Assembly: GCF_001427665.1 (NCBI RefSeq) | Contig: NZ_LMHC01000012.1 | Span: 249,223-313,222, forward strand | DNA from: Caulobacter sp. Root655 | GTDB taxonomy: Bacteria; Pseudomonadota; Alphaproteobacteria; Caulobacterales; Caulobacteraceae | Reading direction: 5' to 3' | Length of the DNA stretch: 64,000 bases | Shown: positions 52,512 through 63,039 of the stretch, one piece after another | Layout of the letters: every line of letters starts with the position of its first letter | Position numbering within the stretch: the first letter of the stretch is position 1 | The notes under the pieces: generated by a model | What the model saw: the letters and a program-made list of their open reading frames with translations, nothing else | The model's database searches: none | Told to the model about the DNA's origin: nothing | Made by a program: the position numbers and the translations under genes

Positions 52512-52775
52512 CAGCCCGCCCAGCAGCGGCAGGACGACGACCCTGACCGGCGCGGCCGGGAACCCGGTCGTGCTGGTGCTGGTGCGGTTGCCGGCGCTGT
52601 CATAGGCGTAGGACACCGTCTTGCCGTTGCCGTAGTCGGCCTTGGTCACCCGCCCCAGGGCGTCGTAGGTGTATTGCGTCGTGCTCTGCGCCGCCGCGAC
52701 CCCGGCCATGCCCAGGCCGAGCCCAAGGCCGGCCGCCACGATCACGATCCGTGCGATTTTCTGGATGGTGAGCAT
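52491..52775 (-). CDS. Mini YD-repeat (RHS-like) exported protein
   Basis: This 94-residue protein starts at MLTIQKIARI behind CGAGG. A Sec signal (IVIVAAGLGLGLGMAGVAAA) is followed by two YD units (TTQYTYDALGRVTKADYGNG; KTVSYAYDSAGNRT) and a hydrophobic C-terminus VRVVVLPLLGGLVIPLPN. It is far shorter than any Rhs protein and has no toxin domain. It may be a real small envelope protein or a residual Rhs piece. The intact signal and stop favour a real gene. Confidence 0.65.
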   Translation of the reverse strand: MLTIQKIARIVIVAAGLGLGLGMAGVAAAQSTTQYTYDALGRVTKADYGNGKTVSYAYDSAGNRTSTSTTGFPAAPVRVVVLPLLGGLVIPLPN

Positions 52776-52938
52776 CAAAGGGCCTCGATCAGCATAGGTT
52801 GTATTGTGAGCTTCGCCTAAAGCGGGGGCATTGTCCATGGTGGAGCTTTTGGAATGTGGCGGCGGCGTCGGGGACGCAGGCGAGACGCCTCTACGCATCG
52901 TGCGCGCCAGTCGATATGCGCGAGGCTTGGAGCGCGCG

Positions 52939-53421
52939 TTAGTGGCCGCTTGCCGCTTCGCCGAGATAGGACAGGACCACGCCTTCGATCGAAACTCCAC
53001 CCTCGCATCCATTGTAGTCGACGATGCAACCCGAGCGCACATGCGGATCCATGATCACGAAGCCATCTGGTGAGAAGAGCGCGTTCTTTTCCAGTATGGC
53101 GGCCAGCAGATCGCCGCTGCTCAGGTAGAACGCGGCGCACTCCTCGATATCGTAGCCGATCGCTACGACATGGGGGTGAAAAGACGCGAACGCCGCCAAG
53201 CCGTCCACGGCGTCGACGAGTGACGCCATGTCTTTGCGAACGCGATGCGAGAAGCCAGAAGTCGCCCCCCTGACCAGCGCTACGATCCAGTCCTGAACGT
53301 CGTCGGGCAGGGCCGTTCCGTGCGCGCCGACAAGCGCCAAATCACGCGCCACATGCGCCCGATTGATGGCTCTCGCTCTTCGAACGCTCGCAGCGAAAAT
53401 CGACACGCCGTGGCTTAGCAT
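52939..53421 (-). CDS. Candidate immunity protein of the YD/toxin locus
   Basis: This 160-residue cytoplasmic protein is not one I recognise. It has no signal peptide. Mixed hydrophobic and acidic segments ([53 protein letters not shown]) fit a small globular protein. Its ATG overlaps the toxin gene stop by 7 bases (ATGCTAA). Position and overlap are typical of immunity genes after polymorphic toxins. The GC content is visibly lower than the upstream YD-core region. Confidence 0.6.
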   Translation of the reverse strand: MLSHGVSIFAASVRRARAINRAHVARDLALVGAHGTALPDDVQDWIVALVRGATSGFSHRVRKDMASLVDAVDGLAAFASFHPHVVAIGYDIEECAAFYLSSGDLLAAILEKNALFSPDGFVIMDPHVRSGCIVDYNGCEGGVSIEGVVLSYLGEAASGH

Positions 53422-56400
53422 TTCGCATCAACCTTGCATTTGTCGTTGGTTAACGCCGGTGCGCCAAACCGGTTGTTTTGAGGTTCTCCCGAAACCGGAT
53501 CGGTCTTCTGGCGGCCAGCTTCCACGTGCGGCTGGTCTGGGTGGCTTCGATCCTTGGTCTGTTCGACAACGGCTTTGTGCACAACACCACCGCCCGGCTT
53601 CGGGGCGAAGTAGATTCTGAAACGGCCGGATTCGTTGCGTCCCTGAGATGCCGGTTGTTGCGACGTCGGCATCCCGGCGCCTCGCATCGCCGCGCGGGCG
53701 GCTGCGCGCATGTTCGGGCACTTGCCATTGTGCACCCACAGTCGGTCCTCACCCACAAAGTAGGTGTGATATTCAGCGACCTCGAGGTTGAACGTTGGAA
53801 GGATGCGACCGGTTGGAATGATCCGAAGGACGCGCGCTGCCTCGCCATAGGCGGTGAGGATCGATCTACCCGGCTTGAGATCGTCCGTTCTTGTCCAAGT
53901 ATTATCCGCGGAACGCCAAGGGTGATCATCAGTGGTCTGGAACTTGGCTACGCGCGAGAGGCCATTCGGTAGAGCAATCTCGAATTCGGCAACATAGATC
54001 TCACGATCGTGCCGCCGAACCAGGGACTCGACAGGCTTGAAACCATTCTCACCGGTCCGCTCATCGCGAGATAGCACTAAGTCGCCGACGCGGATGTCCT
54101 CGATGCGGCGCGGGCCTTCCCTGGTGGAAACCAAAGTACCTGCCACAAAGCAGCAGCCCCCTCCACGCTGCCCGGCGGGCCCCACGCTCGGCAGCTCGCC
54201 GCTTGCCACAGCCTCCTGCTCGTCGACGGCGTCTCGACCAAGGCCATAGCCTATGGTGTAGCCAAGATCGCCCCACTTGGATTTCTTCGGTCCTGGTGCG
54301 CCCTCGTCACCAACTGCATCCAACGCACCGTCGTTGTAGCCAGCGCGCAGGCTCGCGAAGAAACTCCAATCACCACTGTTGCCAGTCGGGTCGGACTTAT
54401 TGAGCGGATCGTTGCCAACATAGGCATAGAGATCCAGATCATCCTTGTACCCAATCGGGTCCGTCTGGAGAAACCACCCCCGCGCCGGGTCATAGACCCG
54501 GGCCTTGTAGTGGTAGAGCCTCAGCTCCGGCAGAGCCGCCTGGCCGGTGTAGCGGAAGCGTGAACCCGCCGCCCAGTTGTCGCCCGGCTCGCCGTAGGGG
54601 CCGTAGGTGTAGACCGCCTGGGATACGCCCGAAGCGTCGCTCCAGCCGACAATCGAGCCCTGGCGGTCGGCGTGGAGGTAGCGCGGCGCGGACAGGTCCG
54701 CCCCTTCGAACCAGACCAGGGGATCGTCGACCCCAGGGCCGTGCAGGTAGCGGCGCAACAGGTTACCCGAGCCGTCGTACTCGGCCGTCAGTTGGTCCCC
54801 GTCATAGACGAACCGCGTCACGACGCTGTTGATCGTCGTCACAGCCAACCGGCCCAGGGGGTCATAGCTCAGGGTCGCCGACGCGCCGGGTACGCTGGCG
54901 CTGATCAGTCGGTTCTCGCCGTCATAGGCAAAGCTGCGGGCGCCGTCGTTGGTCAGGTTGCCGTTACAGTCATAGCCCCTGCCCGAGGCGGCGCATCCGC
55001 CGCCGCCGACGGTGGCGATCGCCTGGTCGCGGTTGAGGCCGTCGGCCGTCGCGGTCAGGCTGGCCGCGAACCCGGCCCAGTCGTAGACGGGGTTGTCCTT
55101 GGTGGCCGTCGTCACCTGGCTGGCCGGGTTGTAGGCCAGGGTCTCGTGCAGGCTCCTGCCGCCCCCCAGGTCGAGGTTCACGGCCGTCGGCCGGTCGGCC
55201 AGGTCATAGCCGTAGCTGGAGCTGGGGCTGGCGACGGGCTCGCCGTGCCGGTTGACCGAGGTGCGGCGGCCCAGGGCGTCATAGCCGAAGGCCAGGGCGG
55301 CGGCGCCGCCCGTGGTCGAGGTCGGCCGTCGCGCCGCGTCGTAGGTATAGGCCGCCGACCTGGGCGCGGCCCCGCTGTCGTCGGGCCACTTGACCGTCGT
55401 GCGGTTGCTCGCCGCGTCGTAGTCGAAGGCCATCTTGCGGCCGAAGGTCGTCTCTTCGGTCAGCCGCCCGGCGGTGTCATAGGCGTAGGCCACGCCCTGT
55501 CCGGAACTGACGCCGCCGGCGAACAGGGTCGAGGTCGGCTTGCCCGTCAGGTCATAGGCGTAGCTGACGCTGTCGATGCGCGAGCCCGACTTGTCGGTCA
55601 TGCGGTTGAGGGCGTCGTAGCCGTAGCTCAGCCCGCCGTTGTCGCGCTTGCGCAGCCAGGCGCGGTTGCCCGACTTGTCGTAGCCGTACTCCTCGAAATC
55701 GCCGCTGGTGGTCAGCTGGGCGTCGGCCAGGGTCGCGCGGCAGGCCAGATAGGCCTGGCCCTGCGGGACCGACGGGCCGTTGGAGGCGTGCGCGCCGGGC
55801 GTCGTGACCGGGAACTCCTGCCGGCACAGCCGATCGAAGCCGTCGTAGCGCAAGGTCGTGCGATTGAAACGCGCGTCCTCGATCGTCGCCTGCTTGCCGT
55901 TCAGCGTATAGCTGTAGGTGGCGTAGGTGCGTGCGGCGCTGGTCCCGACGGCCTGCTGGATATTGAGCGTTCGGCCGACAGCGTCGTAGGCCGTCTGGGT
56001 GATCCGGTCGGGCGTGGCGTCGCCCGCGGCCGGCGGTGCGCAGGCGTCGGGCTGGTCGCCCGCCACGAACGCCGCCTCCAGCTGGGCCGGCGACTTCATC
56101 CGCACGGCCACGCAAACGGGTCGGTAGCTGGCGTCGTACTTGGTCTGGATCAGGCGGGCATCAACGGTGTTGCGCGCCGAATAGACCTGGGTCTTGTTGC
56201 CCATGGCGTCATAGCGGAACAGGGTCGTCTGCTCGGCCACGAAGTCCGAGCCGTCCGCCGCGCTGGCCGAGCCCACCTGGGTGCTGATCAGCTGGCTGTC
56301 CAGGTCGTAGTCGTACGTCTCGACCCGTCGCCTGAACGGCGCGTTGGGCGCCGTGCCGACCTTGACCAACGGGCCGATCTTCATCGTCAACCGCCGCAGG

Positions 56401-56513
56401 TCGTCCCATTTGTAGTTGGTCGAATAGTCGCTCGCCGTCTGCGCCGACGCCGGAGCCGCGACCAGCCAACCGGCCAGCAGCAGCGCCCCTAGCCCGAACA
56501 GGCCGTGCTTCAT
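53415..56513 (-). CDS. Exported RHS/YD-repeat protein with Hint domain and toxin-like tip
   Basis: This 1032-residue protein starts at MKHGLFGLG behind GGGGAGGGGG, with a Sec signal ([20 protein letters not shown]). YD repeats and an RHS core fill most of it, up to [20 protein letters not shown]. Residues 787-934 form a Hint domain: [27 protein letters not shown] and [17 protein letters not shown], with the catalytic Cys present. The last 98 residues are a toxin-like tip ([47 protein letters not shown]). The Hint may release the tip. There is no PAAR domain, so type VI delivery is not indicated. Confidence 0.85.
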   Translation of the reverse strand: MKHGLFGLGALLLAGWLVAAPASAQTASDYSTNYKWDDLRRLTMKIGPLVKVGTAPNAPFRRRVETYDYDLDSQLISTQVGSASAADGSDFVAEQTTLFRYDAMGNKTQVYSARNTVDARLIQTKYDASYRPVCVAVRMKSPAQLEAAFVAGDQPDACAPPAAGDATPDRITQTAYDAVGRTLNIQQAVGTSAARTYATYSYTLNGKQATIEDARFNRTTLRYDGFDRLCRQEFPVTTPGAHASNGPSVPQGQAYLACRATLADAQLTTSGDFEEYGYDKSGNRAWLRKRDNGGLSYGYDALNRMTDKSGSRIDSVSYAYDLTGKPTSTLFAGGVSSGQGVAYAYDTAGRLTEETTFGRKMAFDYDAASNRTTVKWPDDSGAAPRSAAYTYDAARRPTSTTGGAAALAFGYDALGRRTSVNRHGEPVASPSSSYGYDLADRPTAVNLDLGGGRSLHETLAYNPASQVTTATKDNPVYDWAGFAASLTATADGLNRDQAIATVGGGGCAASGRGYDCNGNLTNDGARSFAYDGENRLISASVPGASATLSYDPLGRLAVTTINSVVTRFVYDGDQLTAEYDGSGNLLRRYLHGPGVDDPLVWFEGADLSAPRYLHADRQGSIVGWSDASGVSQAVYTYGPYGEPGDNWAAGSRFRYTGQAALPELRLYHYKARVYDPARGWFLQTDPIGYKDDLDLYAYVGNDPLNKSDPTGNSGDWSFFASLRAGYNDGALDAVGDEGAPGPKKSKWGDLGYTIGYGLGRDAVDEQEAVASGELPSVGPAGQRGGGCCFVAGTLVSTREGPRRIEDIRVGDLVLSRDERTGENGFKPVESLVRRHDREIYVAEFEIALPNGLSRVAKFQTTDDHPWRSADNTWTRTDDLKPGRSILTAYGEAARVLRIIPTGRILPTFNLEVAEYHTYFVGEDRLWVHNGKCPNMRAAARAAMRGAGMPTSQQPASQGRNESGRFRIYFAPKPGGGVVHKAVVEQTKDRSHPDQPHVEAGRQKTDPVSGEPQNNRFGAPALTNDKCKVDAKC

Positions 56514-56533
56514 CGCCCCCTCCCCCCGGCGGC

Positions 56534-59500
56534 TCATGAGCAGGCTCCCGCGCGAGGATCGGTGGTCTGGATCAGGTTGCCCAGGGCGTCGAACTTCAGG
56601 CAGGTGCGGATGTTCTTGCCGCCCGGATCGGTGATCGCCGCCTTGAGGACGAAATGGTTGGCCGCGTCGTACTCGTAGTTGGTGACAAGGTTCTGGCTGG
56701 CCGAAACCTTCTCGGTCTTGGAGGTCAGGAGACTGAAGGTCGAGCCATTGGCCGTGTAGGCGGTGTAGCCCAGGTCGATCTGCGGCCGGGTGGTCCCGAC
56801 GGTCGGCGACAGCTTTTGCGTCAATTCGCCCGTGGCCGTGTCCCAGCTATAGGTGGTCAGTCCAAGCCTCGGGTCGGTTTCGGTGTAGGGGCTGTTGCAG
56901 ACCTTCAGGTTGGCGCAGGAAACCGCCGCGGGCCCTTCCCAATAGGTGGTCCGGGTGACCAGATCGCCTTGCGACTCGTCACAGGCCAGCCCCGCCCGGG
57001 CCTTGGAGATCTCGCACTTGCTGACGACATTTCCGCGCGCGTCGTAGGCGATCTCCTGGGCGTTCAGCTCGGGTGAGACCACACGCACCAGCCTTCCGGA
57101 ACTGTCGTAGGTCTTGCGCGTCACCGCGCCGAGCGCGTCCCGGTCGAGGATCGTCCCGTTCTTCTCATCGAAGGTCTGCAGCGACACATAGCCCAGGCCG
57201 TCGACCAGTTCGAAGCGCTTCCAAAGTTCGCTGCCGAACAGTCCGCTGGAATAATATTTCAGCGCGACGCCGTTGCGGTCCGTCACTCGCGAGGCCCGAT
57301 TGAGGGTGTCGTAGCGCACGACCTGGTAGGGCGTGGACGGCGCGCCGGGGCTGAACCAGCGGCGCAGTTGGTAGTCCTTGCGGCGCAGAATCGGCGCGTC
57401 GGGCGAGTCCGTGCTCGGGCTGTACTCGTACCGGGTGGTCGCGGTGACCCCGACCTTCACGGGAACAGTCACCGAGAAGGTGTCGCCATTGATCGCCCCG
57501 CCGGCGATCGAGAACGTCACCGCGCGCTGGTTCTCGTCGGTGACCGACTTCAGGCGGTAGGTGTAGAAACTGACCGCCGTGTAGGCATAGCCGGGATAGA
57601 TCACCCCCTGCTCAAAGGTGGGCCGACAGGGCTCGCCGATGGTCTGCCGCGTCCATTGCCTGTCGTAGTCGAAATTCAGCTCGCGCCCGAAGCTGTTGGA
57701 AACCTTTCGGAGCAGGTAGCCGTACTGGCCCGCGTATTGGACAGCGCCGCCGTTTGGCGGACATCCCGGCGGATCGGAGAGGACGATCGGGTCGTACTGG
57801 AACTTGACGGCCAGGCCCGAAGGGAATGTCCACTGATCCGCCTTGAGGATCTTGTAGCTGTCGTAGTTGGCCGCCGAGCCGACCAGCGTATTAGTCGGGC
57901 CGTCCACCGTCGCCTCATTGAAGCGATAGGGCGAGAAGGTGATCACCTCGCCGTTGCGAGACGTGTAGATTTTCAGTGTCGCGTCAAGCGTGGCTTCCGG
58001 CTCGGCGCCGGAAACCCAGGTCTGGTTGGGCATCTGGTGGAAGACGGTCGATGACGTGCCCTTCATCACCGAGATGGTGTTGAAGGTTCCGCCGGCATAG
58101 CCCGCCAAGGACCGATCCATGTTGTTGATCGCGAAGATCGAGCCCAGCTTCGCGGGCAAAGCGCCCGTGGTCCCCAGATCCTTGATGATCTGCAGGTTGG
58201 CGATGAACTCGGAGGCAAAGAAGGCGTTCTCCGAACCCAACTGGTAGCTGAGGTCGTTCGAGCGGACCATGCGCACCTGGTAATTGTGCGTCCACCCGCC
58301 GCCGAGCCGGTCATGGTACTGCGAGTCCGCGCCGCTGGTGACGGCCGCGGTGCTCTCGATACTATTTAGGCCGCCGCCGTCGTTATAGTAATAGCTGGAC
58401 GTGTTGCGGCCTTTTTCCTTGGCGCTCGGCGCGAAGCTGCGCGTGAACGGAAGGCTGTTGGGAAAGTCGCCGACGCCGGTGACGATGTCGGCCCCCGCCG
58501 AATAGCTCAGGTCTCCCGAACTAGGCGACACGGTCAGGAACTTGCGGCGCGGGGCGGCCTGGTCGATCAGTTCGGTGGTCTTGATGGCGGTGGCCAGGCC
58601 GTCGCCGATCGTGGTGCCGCCCTTGACGTACTCCCACATGGTGAAGGCGCGCTCGCCCCCGCCGTTGTAGAACAGCTCGCCCAGGCCGCCTTCCATGATC
58701 AGGGTGGAATAGCCCTGGTTGGCGACATCCTGCAGCGCCAGATGCCGCCAGCAACCCGGCGCGGCGACGGAGCTTCCGGTCGAGCTGACATAGTTGATGC
58801 AGTAGGAGCCGTAGCTGGCCGAACCGTCCGGCTGGGTGACCTTGGCCTGGTGCGGCAAGGCGGCCACGTATGCGGCCATCTGGGACGGCGCGATGTCGTA
58901 GATCTTGCCGGCCGTGCCCGAGAGGGTGGTGACGAAGTCCTTGACGAAGAACGCCCGGGCCGCCGAGATCCCCGGCGCGGCGTCGATGGCGTTGGCGCGG
59001 GATTCCGCCTCCGACAACGCCAGCGAGGTCATGTCGAACGCGGCTTGCTTGGCCGGGGCCGACCCGCTGGCGGCCGCGATGCTGAGGCTTTCCTGGATCG
59101 TCATCATCGACATGCCGCTGGCGCGGCCCGCATAGACCAGGCCGATGTCGTGGTGGCGCGTCGTGACGGTCTTGGCCACACCGTCGACCAGCTGGTCGGT
59201 GAGGGTCCGCATCGAGGCGAACGTCTCGGCCACCACGGCATGTTCGCCGTAGTTGCACTCCCGATAGGCCGGCCGGGTGTTGACCGTCGTGATCCCGCAT
59301 TGTTCCTGGGGCGGAGTGATCACCGAGGTCAGGTCGGACATGTATTTCTGCGCCGACATGCCGGCCTGACCGAAGCCGTGGACGATGGTCACGGGCGCGA
59401 TCGATAGGTAGTTTTGCTCGGGCCAGTCGGTGGCGTACTGTTGGCCGGAGACGTAGGTGCGCGGGGAAACCCCGATCCCGCCATCGTAGTAGAGATAGCT

Positions 59501-60922
59501 GGGCCGGGCGCGTCGGCTGCCGCCGGTCTCGTCCGACGGCGGATCCACCGATTTGAAGTTCACCAGTTCGTCGGCATAGGTCCCGCCGTTGGCGGCGTAG
59601 GGGTGATCGACCTCGATCTGCACGTAGGGCGCGGCGACGGCGCTGCAGCCGCCGGCGGGCGCATAGGCCAGACCGGCCAACACCTGACCGTCGATGGCGA
59701 AGGCCTCGGTCGTGTAGAGGAGGTTGCGCTTGTAGACGAGCGACCGCCCGGCGATCTCGTCGGCGAAGAAGGCGCCGCAGGTCGTGGCGTCCGTCTTGAC
59801 CCTCAGTTTGGTGCGGTACTGGTCGGGCATGGCTCCGGCCAGCACGACGCTCGCGCCATAGGAAAGCGGAGCCAGTTCGAGCGTCTCGAGCTGGGGCTGC
59901 AGGTCCTTGCCGCCCAGCACGTCGAAGACCGAGGCGGTGAGGCCCTGCCCGCGGATGTTCTGGTTTTTGATATAGGTGGCCAGATTGGTCTTGAGCGTAT
60001 CGTGGGTGGTCTTGGCCGCGGTCAGGTTGTAGTTCGCCACGAAAGGTATGCCGCCAGCCGTCGTGCCTTGGGACGCGCCGGACATCCCGGCGTTGCTGAC
60101 GGTCGAGCCGCAGCTGGAGGCGGACTGGGTTCCACAGCCCATCGCGGCCGGGAGGTCGATCCCGTTGCGCAAGACATGCACCTTATAGGCCGGGTCATAA
60201 TTGACGCCGGCAACCTGCACCCAGACGTGCGACATCGTCAGGTTCGCCGACAGCGCCCCCGCCAACCCGTCGCAACTCGTGGCGCTGCCGACCGTGGCCG
60301 GAATGCCGCCGTCGGCGAGCAGCTCGCATGCGGCTTTCGCATTGACCGTAAAGGTCTGCGCCGGTTCGTTTAGGGTCTCGACCAACCCCGTCCAAAGGCC
60401 GAACTGCGACGGCGTGACCGTCGCCTCGCCCGCCACGTAGTTGGCCTGCACGCCGCCCTGGTCTAGCAGCATGACCATGAGTTCGGCCTGGTCGAACGGC
60501 GTGCCCGACTGGTCGATCAGGGCGCCCGCCCCACCCTTGGACAAGCCGTAGCGGAACTCGACCTTGATATTGTTGCGGACGTAGTCGAACACGTTCCGGG
60601 TGAAGCCGTCGCGCTCCGCCACCACCGACACGTTTCGGTCGCCGAGCAAGGATTTCGCCAGCGCGGTGATCTCCGGGGTCGGCGTCGTCGCCAGGGAAAG
60701 ACCCCTGGTATGGGTGGAGGCCGACCCGAAGTAGGACCGCCCAGCCGCGGGCGACACCAGCGCCGCGGTTTTGAGCTTGGTCGCGGGCGGCGCGATGCTC
60801 TCGCTCTTGGCCAGCAACACAACGGCGGCAATCGCGTTGAACGGGGTGGAAAGCACCAGCGTGATCGCCACGCTCGCGCCTACAGGCGCGACGCAGCGCG
60901 TCATCATCCTATTGAACAGCAT
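56534..60922 (-). CDS. Large exported YD-repeat protein with transglutaminase-like domain
   Basis: This 1462-residue protein starts at [10 protein letters not shown] behind GAGGGGGCG and has a Sec-type N-terminus ([20 protein letters not shown]). Residues 105-250 are transglutaminase-like ([38 protein letters not shown]), with His232 and Asp243 kept. The usual catalytic Cys is absent, since the segment reads [15 protein letters not shown] central region of unknown fold is followed by YD repeats ([13 protein letters not shown]-type; [11 protein letters not shown]). The C-terminus ends abruptly as [16 protein letters not shown]. The next YD gene begins 20 bases later, suggesting the two proteins work together. 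Confidence 0.82.
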   Translation of the reverse strand: MLFNRMMTRCVAPVGASVAITLVLSTPFNAIAAVVLLAKSESIAPPATKLKTAALVSPAAGRSYFGSASTHTRGLSLATTPTPEITALAKSLLGDRNVSVVAERDGFTRNVFDYVRNNIKVEFRYGLSKGGAGALIDQSGTPFDQAELMVMLLDQGGVQANYVAGEATVTPSQFGLWTGLVETLNEPAQTFTVNAKAACELLADGGIPATVGSATSCDGLAGALSANLTMSHVWVQVAGVNYDPAYKVHVLRNGIDLPAAMGCGTQSASSCGSTVSNAGMSGASQGTTAGGIPFVANYNLTAAKTTHDTLKTNLATYIKNQNIRGQGLTASVFDVLGGKDLQPQLETLELAPLSYGASVVLAGAMPDQYRTKLRVKTDATTCGAFFADEIAGRSLVYKRNLLYTTEAFAIDGQVLAGLAYAPAGGCSAVAAPYVQIEVDHPYAANGGTYADELVNFKSVDPPSDETGGSRRARPSYLYYDGGIGVSPRTYVSGQQYATDWPEQNYLSIAPVTIVHGFGQAGMSAQKYMSDLTSVITPPQEQCGITTVNTRPAYRECNYGEHAVVAETFASMRTLTDQLVDGVAKTVTTRHHDIGLVYAGRASGMSMMTIQESLSIAAASGSAPAKQAAFDMTSLALSEAESRANAIDAAPGISAARAFFVKDFVTTLSGTAGKIYDIAPSQMAAYVAALPHQAKVTQPDGSASYGSYCINYVSSTGSSVAAPGCWRHLALQDVANQGYSTLIMEGGLGELFYNGGGERAFTMWEYVKGGTTIGDGLATAIKTTELIDQAAPRRKFLTVSPSSGDLSYSAGADIVTGVGDFPNSLPFTRSFAPSAKEKGRNTSSYYYNDGGGLNSIESTAAVTSGADSQYHDRLGGGWTHNYQVRMVRSNDLSYQLGSENAFFASEFIANLQIIKDLGTTGALPAKLGSIFAINNMDRSLAGYAGGTFNTISVMKGTSSTVFHQMPNQTWVSGAEPEATLDATLKIYTSRNGEVITFSPYRFNEATVDGPTNTLVGSAANYDSYKILKADQWTFPSGLAVKFQYDPIVLSDPPGCPPNGGAVQYAGQYGYLLRKVSNSFGRELNFDYDRQWTRQTIGEPCRPTFEQGVIYPGYAYTAVSFYTYRLKSVTDENQRAVTFSIAGGAINGDTFSVTVPVKVGVTATTRYEYSPSTDSPDAPILRRKDYQLRRWFSPGAPSTPYQVVRYDTLNRASRVTDRNGVALKYYSSGLFGSELWKRFELVDGLGYVSLQTFDEKNGTILDRDALGAVTRKTYDSSGRLVRVVSPELNAQEIAYDARGNVVSKCEISKARAGLACDESQGDLVTRTTYWEGPAAVSCANLKVCNSPYTETDPRLGLTTYSWDTATGELTQKLSPTVGTTRPQIDLGYTAYTANGSTFSLLTSKTEKVSASQNLVTNYEYDAANHFVLKAAITDPGGKNIRTCLKFDALGNLIQTTDPRAGACS

Positions 60923-61102
60923 CGCCCCCTCGAATCGCCGTCTCGTCGCCGGGCCCAGCGGCCTGCGACGCTTACGCGCCCAAGCTACACAACAAAAATA
61001 CAACTGTAAGGTTTCTTTTTATCTTTAGCCGAGTCGCCGAGGACGATCCCAATGGAGACACCTCGAGCGGGCGAAGCGACTGCCAGCAGGCGCCAGACGT
61101 AA
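60923..61102 (-). promoter_or_regulatory. Promoter region of the YD/toxin operon
   Basis: An AT-rich patch (60985-61027) stands out. On the minus strand it includes TTACAG followed by TTGTATTTTTGTTG. No start codon or protein frame is convincing. It is the only extended AT-rich block before the large YD gene, so it is the likely promoter area. Confidence 0.35.
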
Positions 61103-61130
61103 GGCGCTCCCAACTACCGCCGGGAGCGCC
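61103..61130 (-). terminator. Perfect 9-bp hairpin after the GH43 gene
   Basis: GGCGCTCCC (61103-61111) and GGGAGCGCC (61122-61130) form a perfect stem with a 10-base loop, about 105 bases past the GH43 stop. No T-run follows, so it may be a repeat instead of a terminator. Confidence 0.4.
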
Positions 61131-61234
61131 CCTGTCGCTACACCACCAGGTGCTCGCCGAAGACGGCGGCCAGCGTCAATCCAGCCTGGGCGTAGCGGCG
61201 AGCAGGCCCCGCGGGGCGGGAATCCGAGTCTTGA

Positions 61235-62902
61235 TCATGGCCTGTCGTAAAGGGCGAAGGCGAGGTCGATGGCGGCGCCGGACCTGTCTTTGAGCGGCTG
61301 GCCGTCCCCGTGCGCGGCGCCGGCGGCATAGACGTCGCCGCGGCTGGCGCGCAGGAAGACCGTGAGCGCCTGGCGCTCGCCGCTCAGCTCCAGCACATAC
61401 CGGCGCCCCGCCTTCAACAGGACCGGCGTGGCGGTGGCCAGCTCGAAGCTCAGCAGGCCCGCCCCTTGAGGCTGGTAGGCGATGGTCAGGCCGCCTGGGG
61501 CGCCCAGCAGTTCGGTTCCGCCGTCGACGCCTTCCGCCTCGCCCAGGTCTCGCAGCGACAGCCGCAGCGATCGCCCGCCACCCGTGCCGAGGCCGTCGCC
61601 CGCGTAGAGGCTGATACGTGCAAGGGCGATGTCGGCGGCCGGCACGAAGGTCTGGGCGATGCGGCCTAGGCCGCCGTTGCTGTTGAAGCCCACGGGCTCC
61701 GGCGCCTGGTTGAAGGGGTCGGTCACCGACGTCAGCGCCGGCGCGCCAGGCCAGGCGGTCGGATAGCCCTGCGCGAACTGCCGCACGCGCACGGCGGGGT
61801 CCGAGCGGCCGTAGTCGACGGCCGGTGCCGGCGCGGCGGGCGGGGGTGGCACGCTGATGCCGGCCTCGGTCTGTGTGATGGGCAGGATGCCGCCGTCGGC
61901 GCCGTAGTGCAGGTACTCGATCGTGACGCTGCGGCGCGCGCCGGCGCCGGTCTGGCCGTCGGGCAGGGTCAGCGTGCCGTTGTGATACAGCAGATAGGAC
62001 CGGCCCTTGAAGTCGAGCAGGCCGGGATGGATGGTATAGCTGTTCTTGACCGGGCCGGTGATGAGGCCGCGATAGGTCCATGGTCCGCGCGGACTGGGCG
62101 CCGTGGCGTAGGCCAGGTGCTCCCACACGCCCTGGTGGGCCATCGCCGCATAGGTCAGGTAGTAGAGGCCCTGGCGCTTGGACAGCCACGGCCCCTCGGT
62201 ATAGTTGGGCAGGGCGATATTCTCGATGGGCCCATCCAGCTCCGTCATGTTGGGCTTGAGCCGCGCCAGGTGGAGCACCGGATTGCCCCAGGCCAACCAG
62301 GCCGTGCCGTCGTCGTCGACGAGGACGGTGGGGTCGATGTCGTCCCAGTTATAGGGACCGGGCGTCATCTGGTCGGTGACCAGCGCCGAGCCGCGCGCGT
62401 CCTTGAAGGGGCCCAGCGGGTTGTCGGCCACCGCCACGCCGATGGCCCTGCCGGGGTGGCGGTCGTCATGCGTCACGGTGGTGTAGAAGTAGAAGCGCCC
62501 GTTGCGCTGCACCGCCTGCGCCGCCCAGGCCTCGCCCACCGCCCAGCTGAAGTCGGTCGGCTTCATGATGGCGCCGTGCGACGTCCAGTGCTTGAGGTCG
62601 CGCGAGGAATAGACGCGCCAGTCGTTCATCCGGAAAAATTCGTCGCCCTTCGCCTCGTCATGGCCGACATAGAGGTAGGCGGTATCGCCCACCACCAGCG
62701 GCGCGGGGTCGGCGGTGAAGACGTCGCGCAGCAGCGGGTTGCTGCCTGGCACGGGTTCGGCGGCCAGCAAGCCGCCAGGCAGGGCGATGCACAGCAGCAA
62801 GGCGCCGCGGACAATCCAGGTCCGGAGCGTTGAAGAGCGTCGGACTACCTGGTCCCCTGAAGGCGAGACACAGGTCGTGCGTGGAGACCGGCGCGAAATC
62901 AT
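61235..62902 (-). CDS. Exported glycoside hydrolase family 43 (arabinosidase-like)
   Basis: This 555-residue protein starts at MISRRSPRTTC. The signal segment (IVRGALLLCIALPGGLLAAE) precedes a five-bladed GH43 propeller with the general base Asp in DVFTADPAPLVVGDTA, the modulator Asp in WDDIDPTVLVDDDGTAW and the acid Glu in NYTEGPWLSKRQGLYY. After residue 330 a beta-sandwich binding module follows (IAQTFVPAADIALARISLYA). It probably removes arabinose or xylose from plant polymers. It is downstream of the GH27 gene on the same strand. Confidence 0.86.
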   Translation of the reverse strand: MISRRSPRTTCVSPSGDQVVRRSSTLRTWIVRGALLLCIALPGGLLAAEPVPGSNPLLRDVFTADPAPLVVGDTAYLYVGHDEAKGDEFFRMNDWRVYSSRDLKHWTSHGAIMKPTDFSWAVGEAWAAQAVQRNGRFYFYTTVTHDDRHPGRAIGVAVADNPLGPFKDARGSALVTDQMTPGPYNWDDIDPTVLVDDDGTAWLAWGNPVLHLARLKPNMTELDGPIENIALPNYTEGPWLSKRQGLYYLTYAAMAHQGVWEHLAYATAPSPRGPWTYRGLITGPVKNSYTIHPGLLDFKGRSYLLYHNGTLTLPDGQTGAGARRSVTIEYLHYGADGGILPITQTEAGISVPPPPAAPAPAVDYGRSDPAVRVRQFAQGYPTAWPGAPALTSVTDPFNQAPEPVGFNSNGGLGRIAQTFVPAADIALARISLYAGDGLGTGGGRSLRLSLRDLGEAEGVDGGTELLGAPGGLTIAYQPQGAGLLSFELATATPVLLKAGRRYVLELSGERQALTVFLRASRGDVYAAGAAHGDGQPLKDRSGAAIDLAFALYDRP

Positions 62903-63039
62903 TCGGGTTCTTTCTTCGGCGATGGCGTTAGTGGCCGTCAGTCGATGGCCGACGGATAGGCGCCGGGATCTACTGGGCCGCGCTTGGCAAGGGCATCGTG
63001 AGGTAAGGACTCCTTGCGCGCCGCGCGGCCCGGCGCGCC

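Noticed and set aside
61907-62833. 308-residue plus-strand frame opposite the GH43 gene
   Set aside because: A shadow of the GH43 codons. The minus strand has complete GH43 catalytic motifs.
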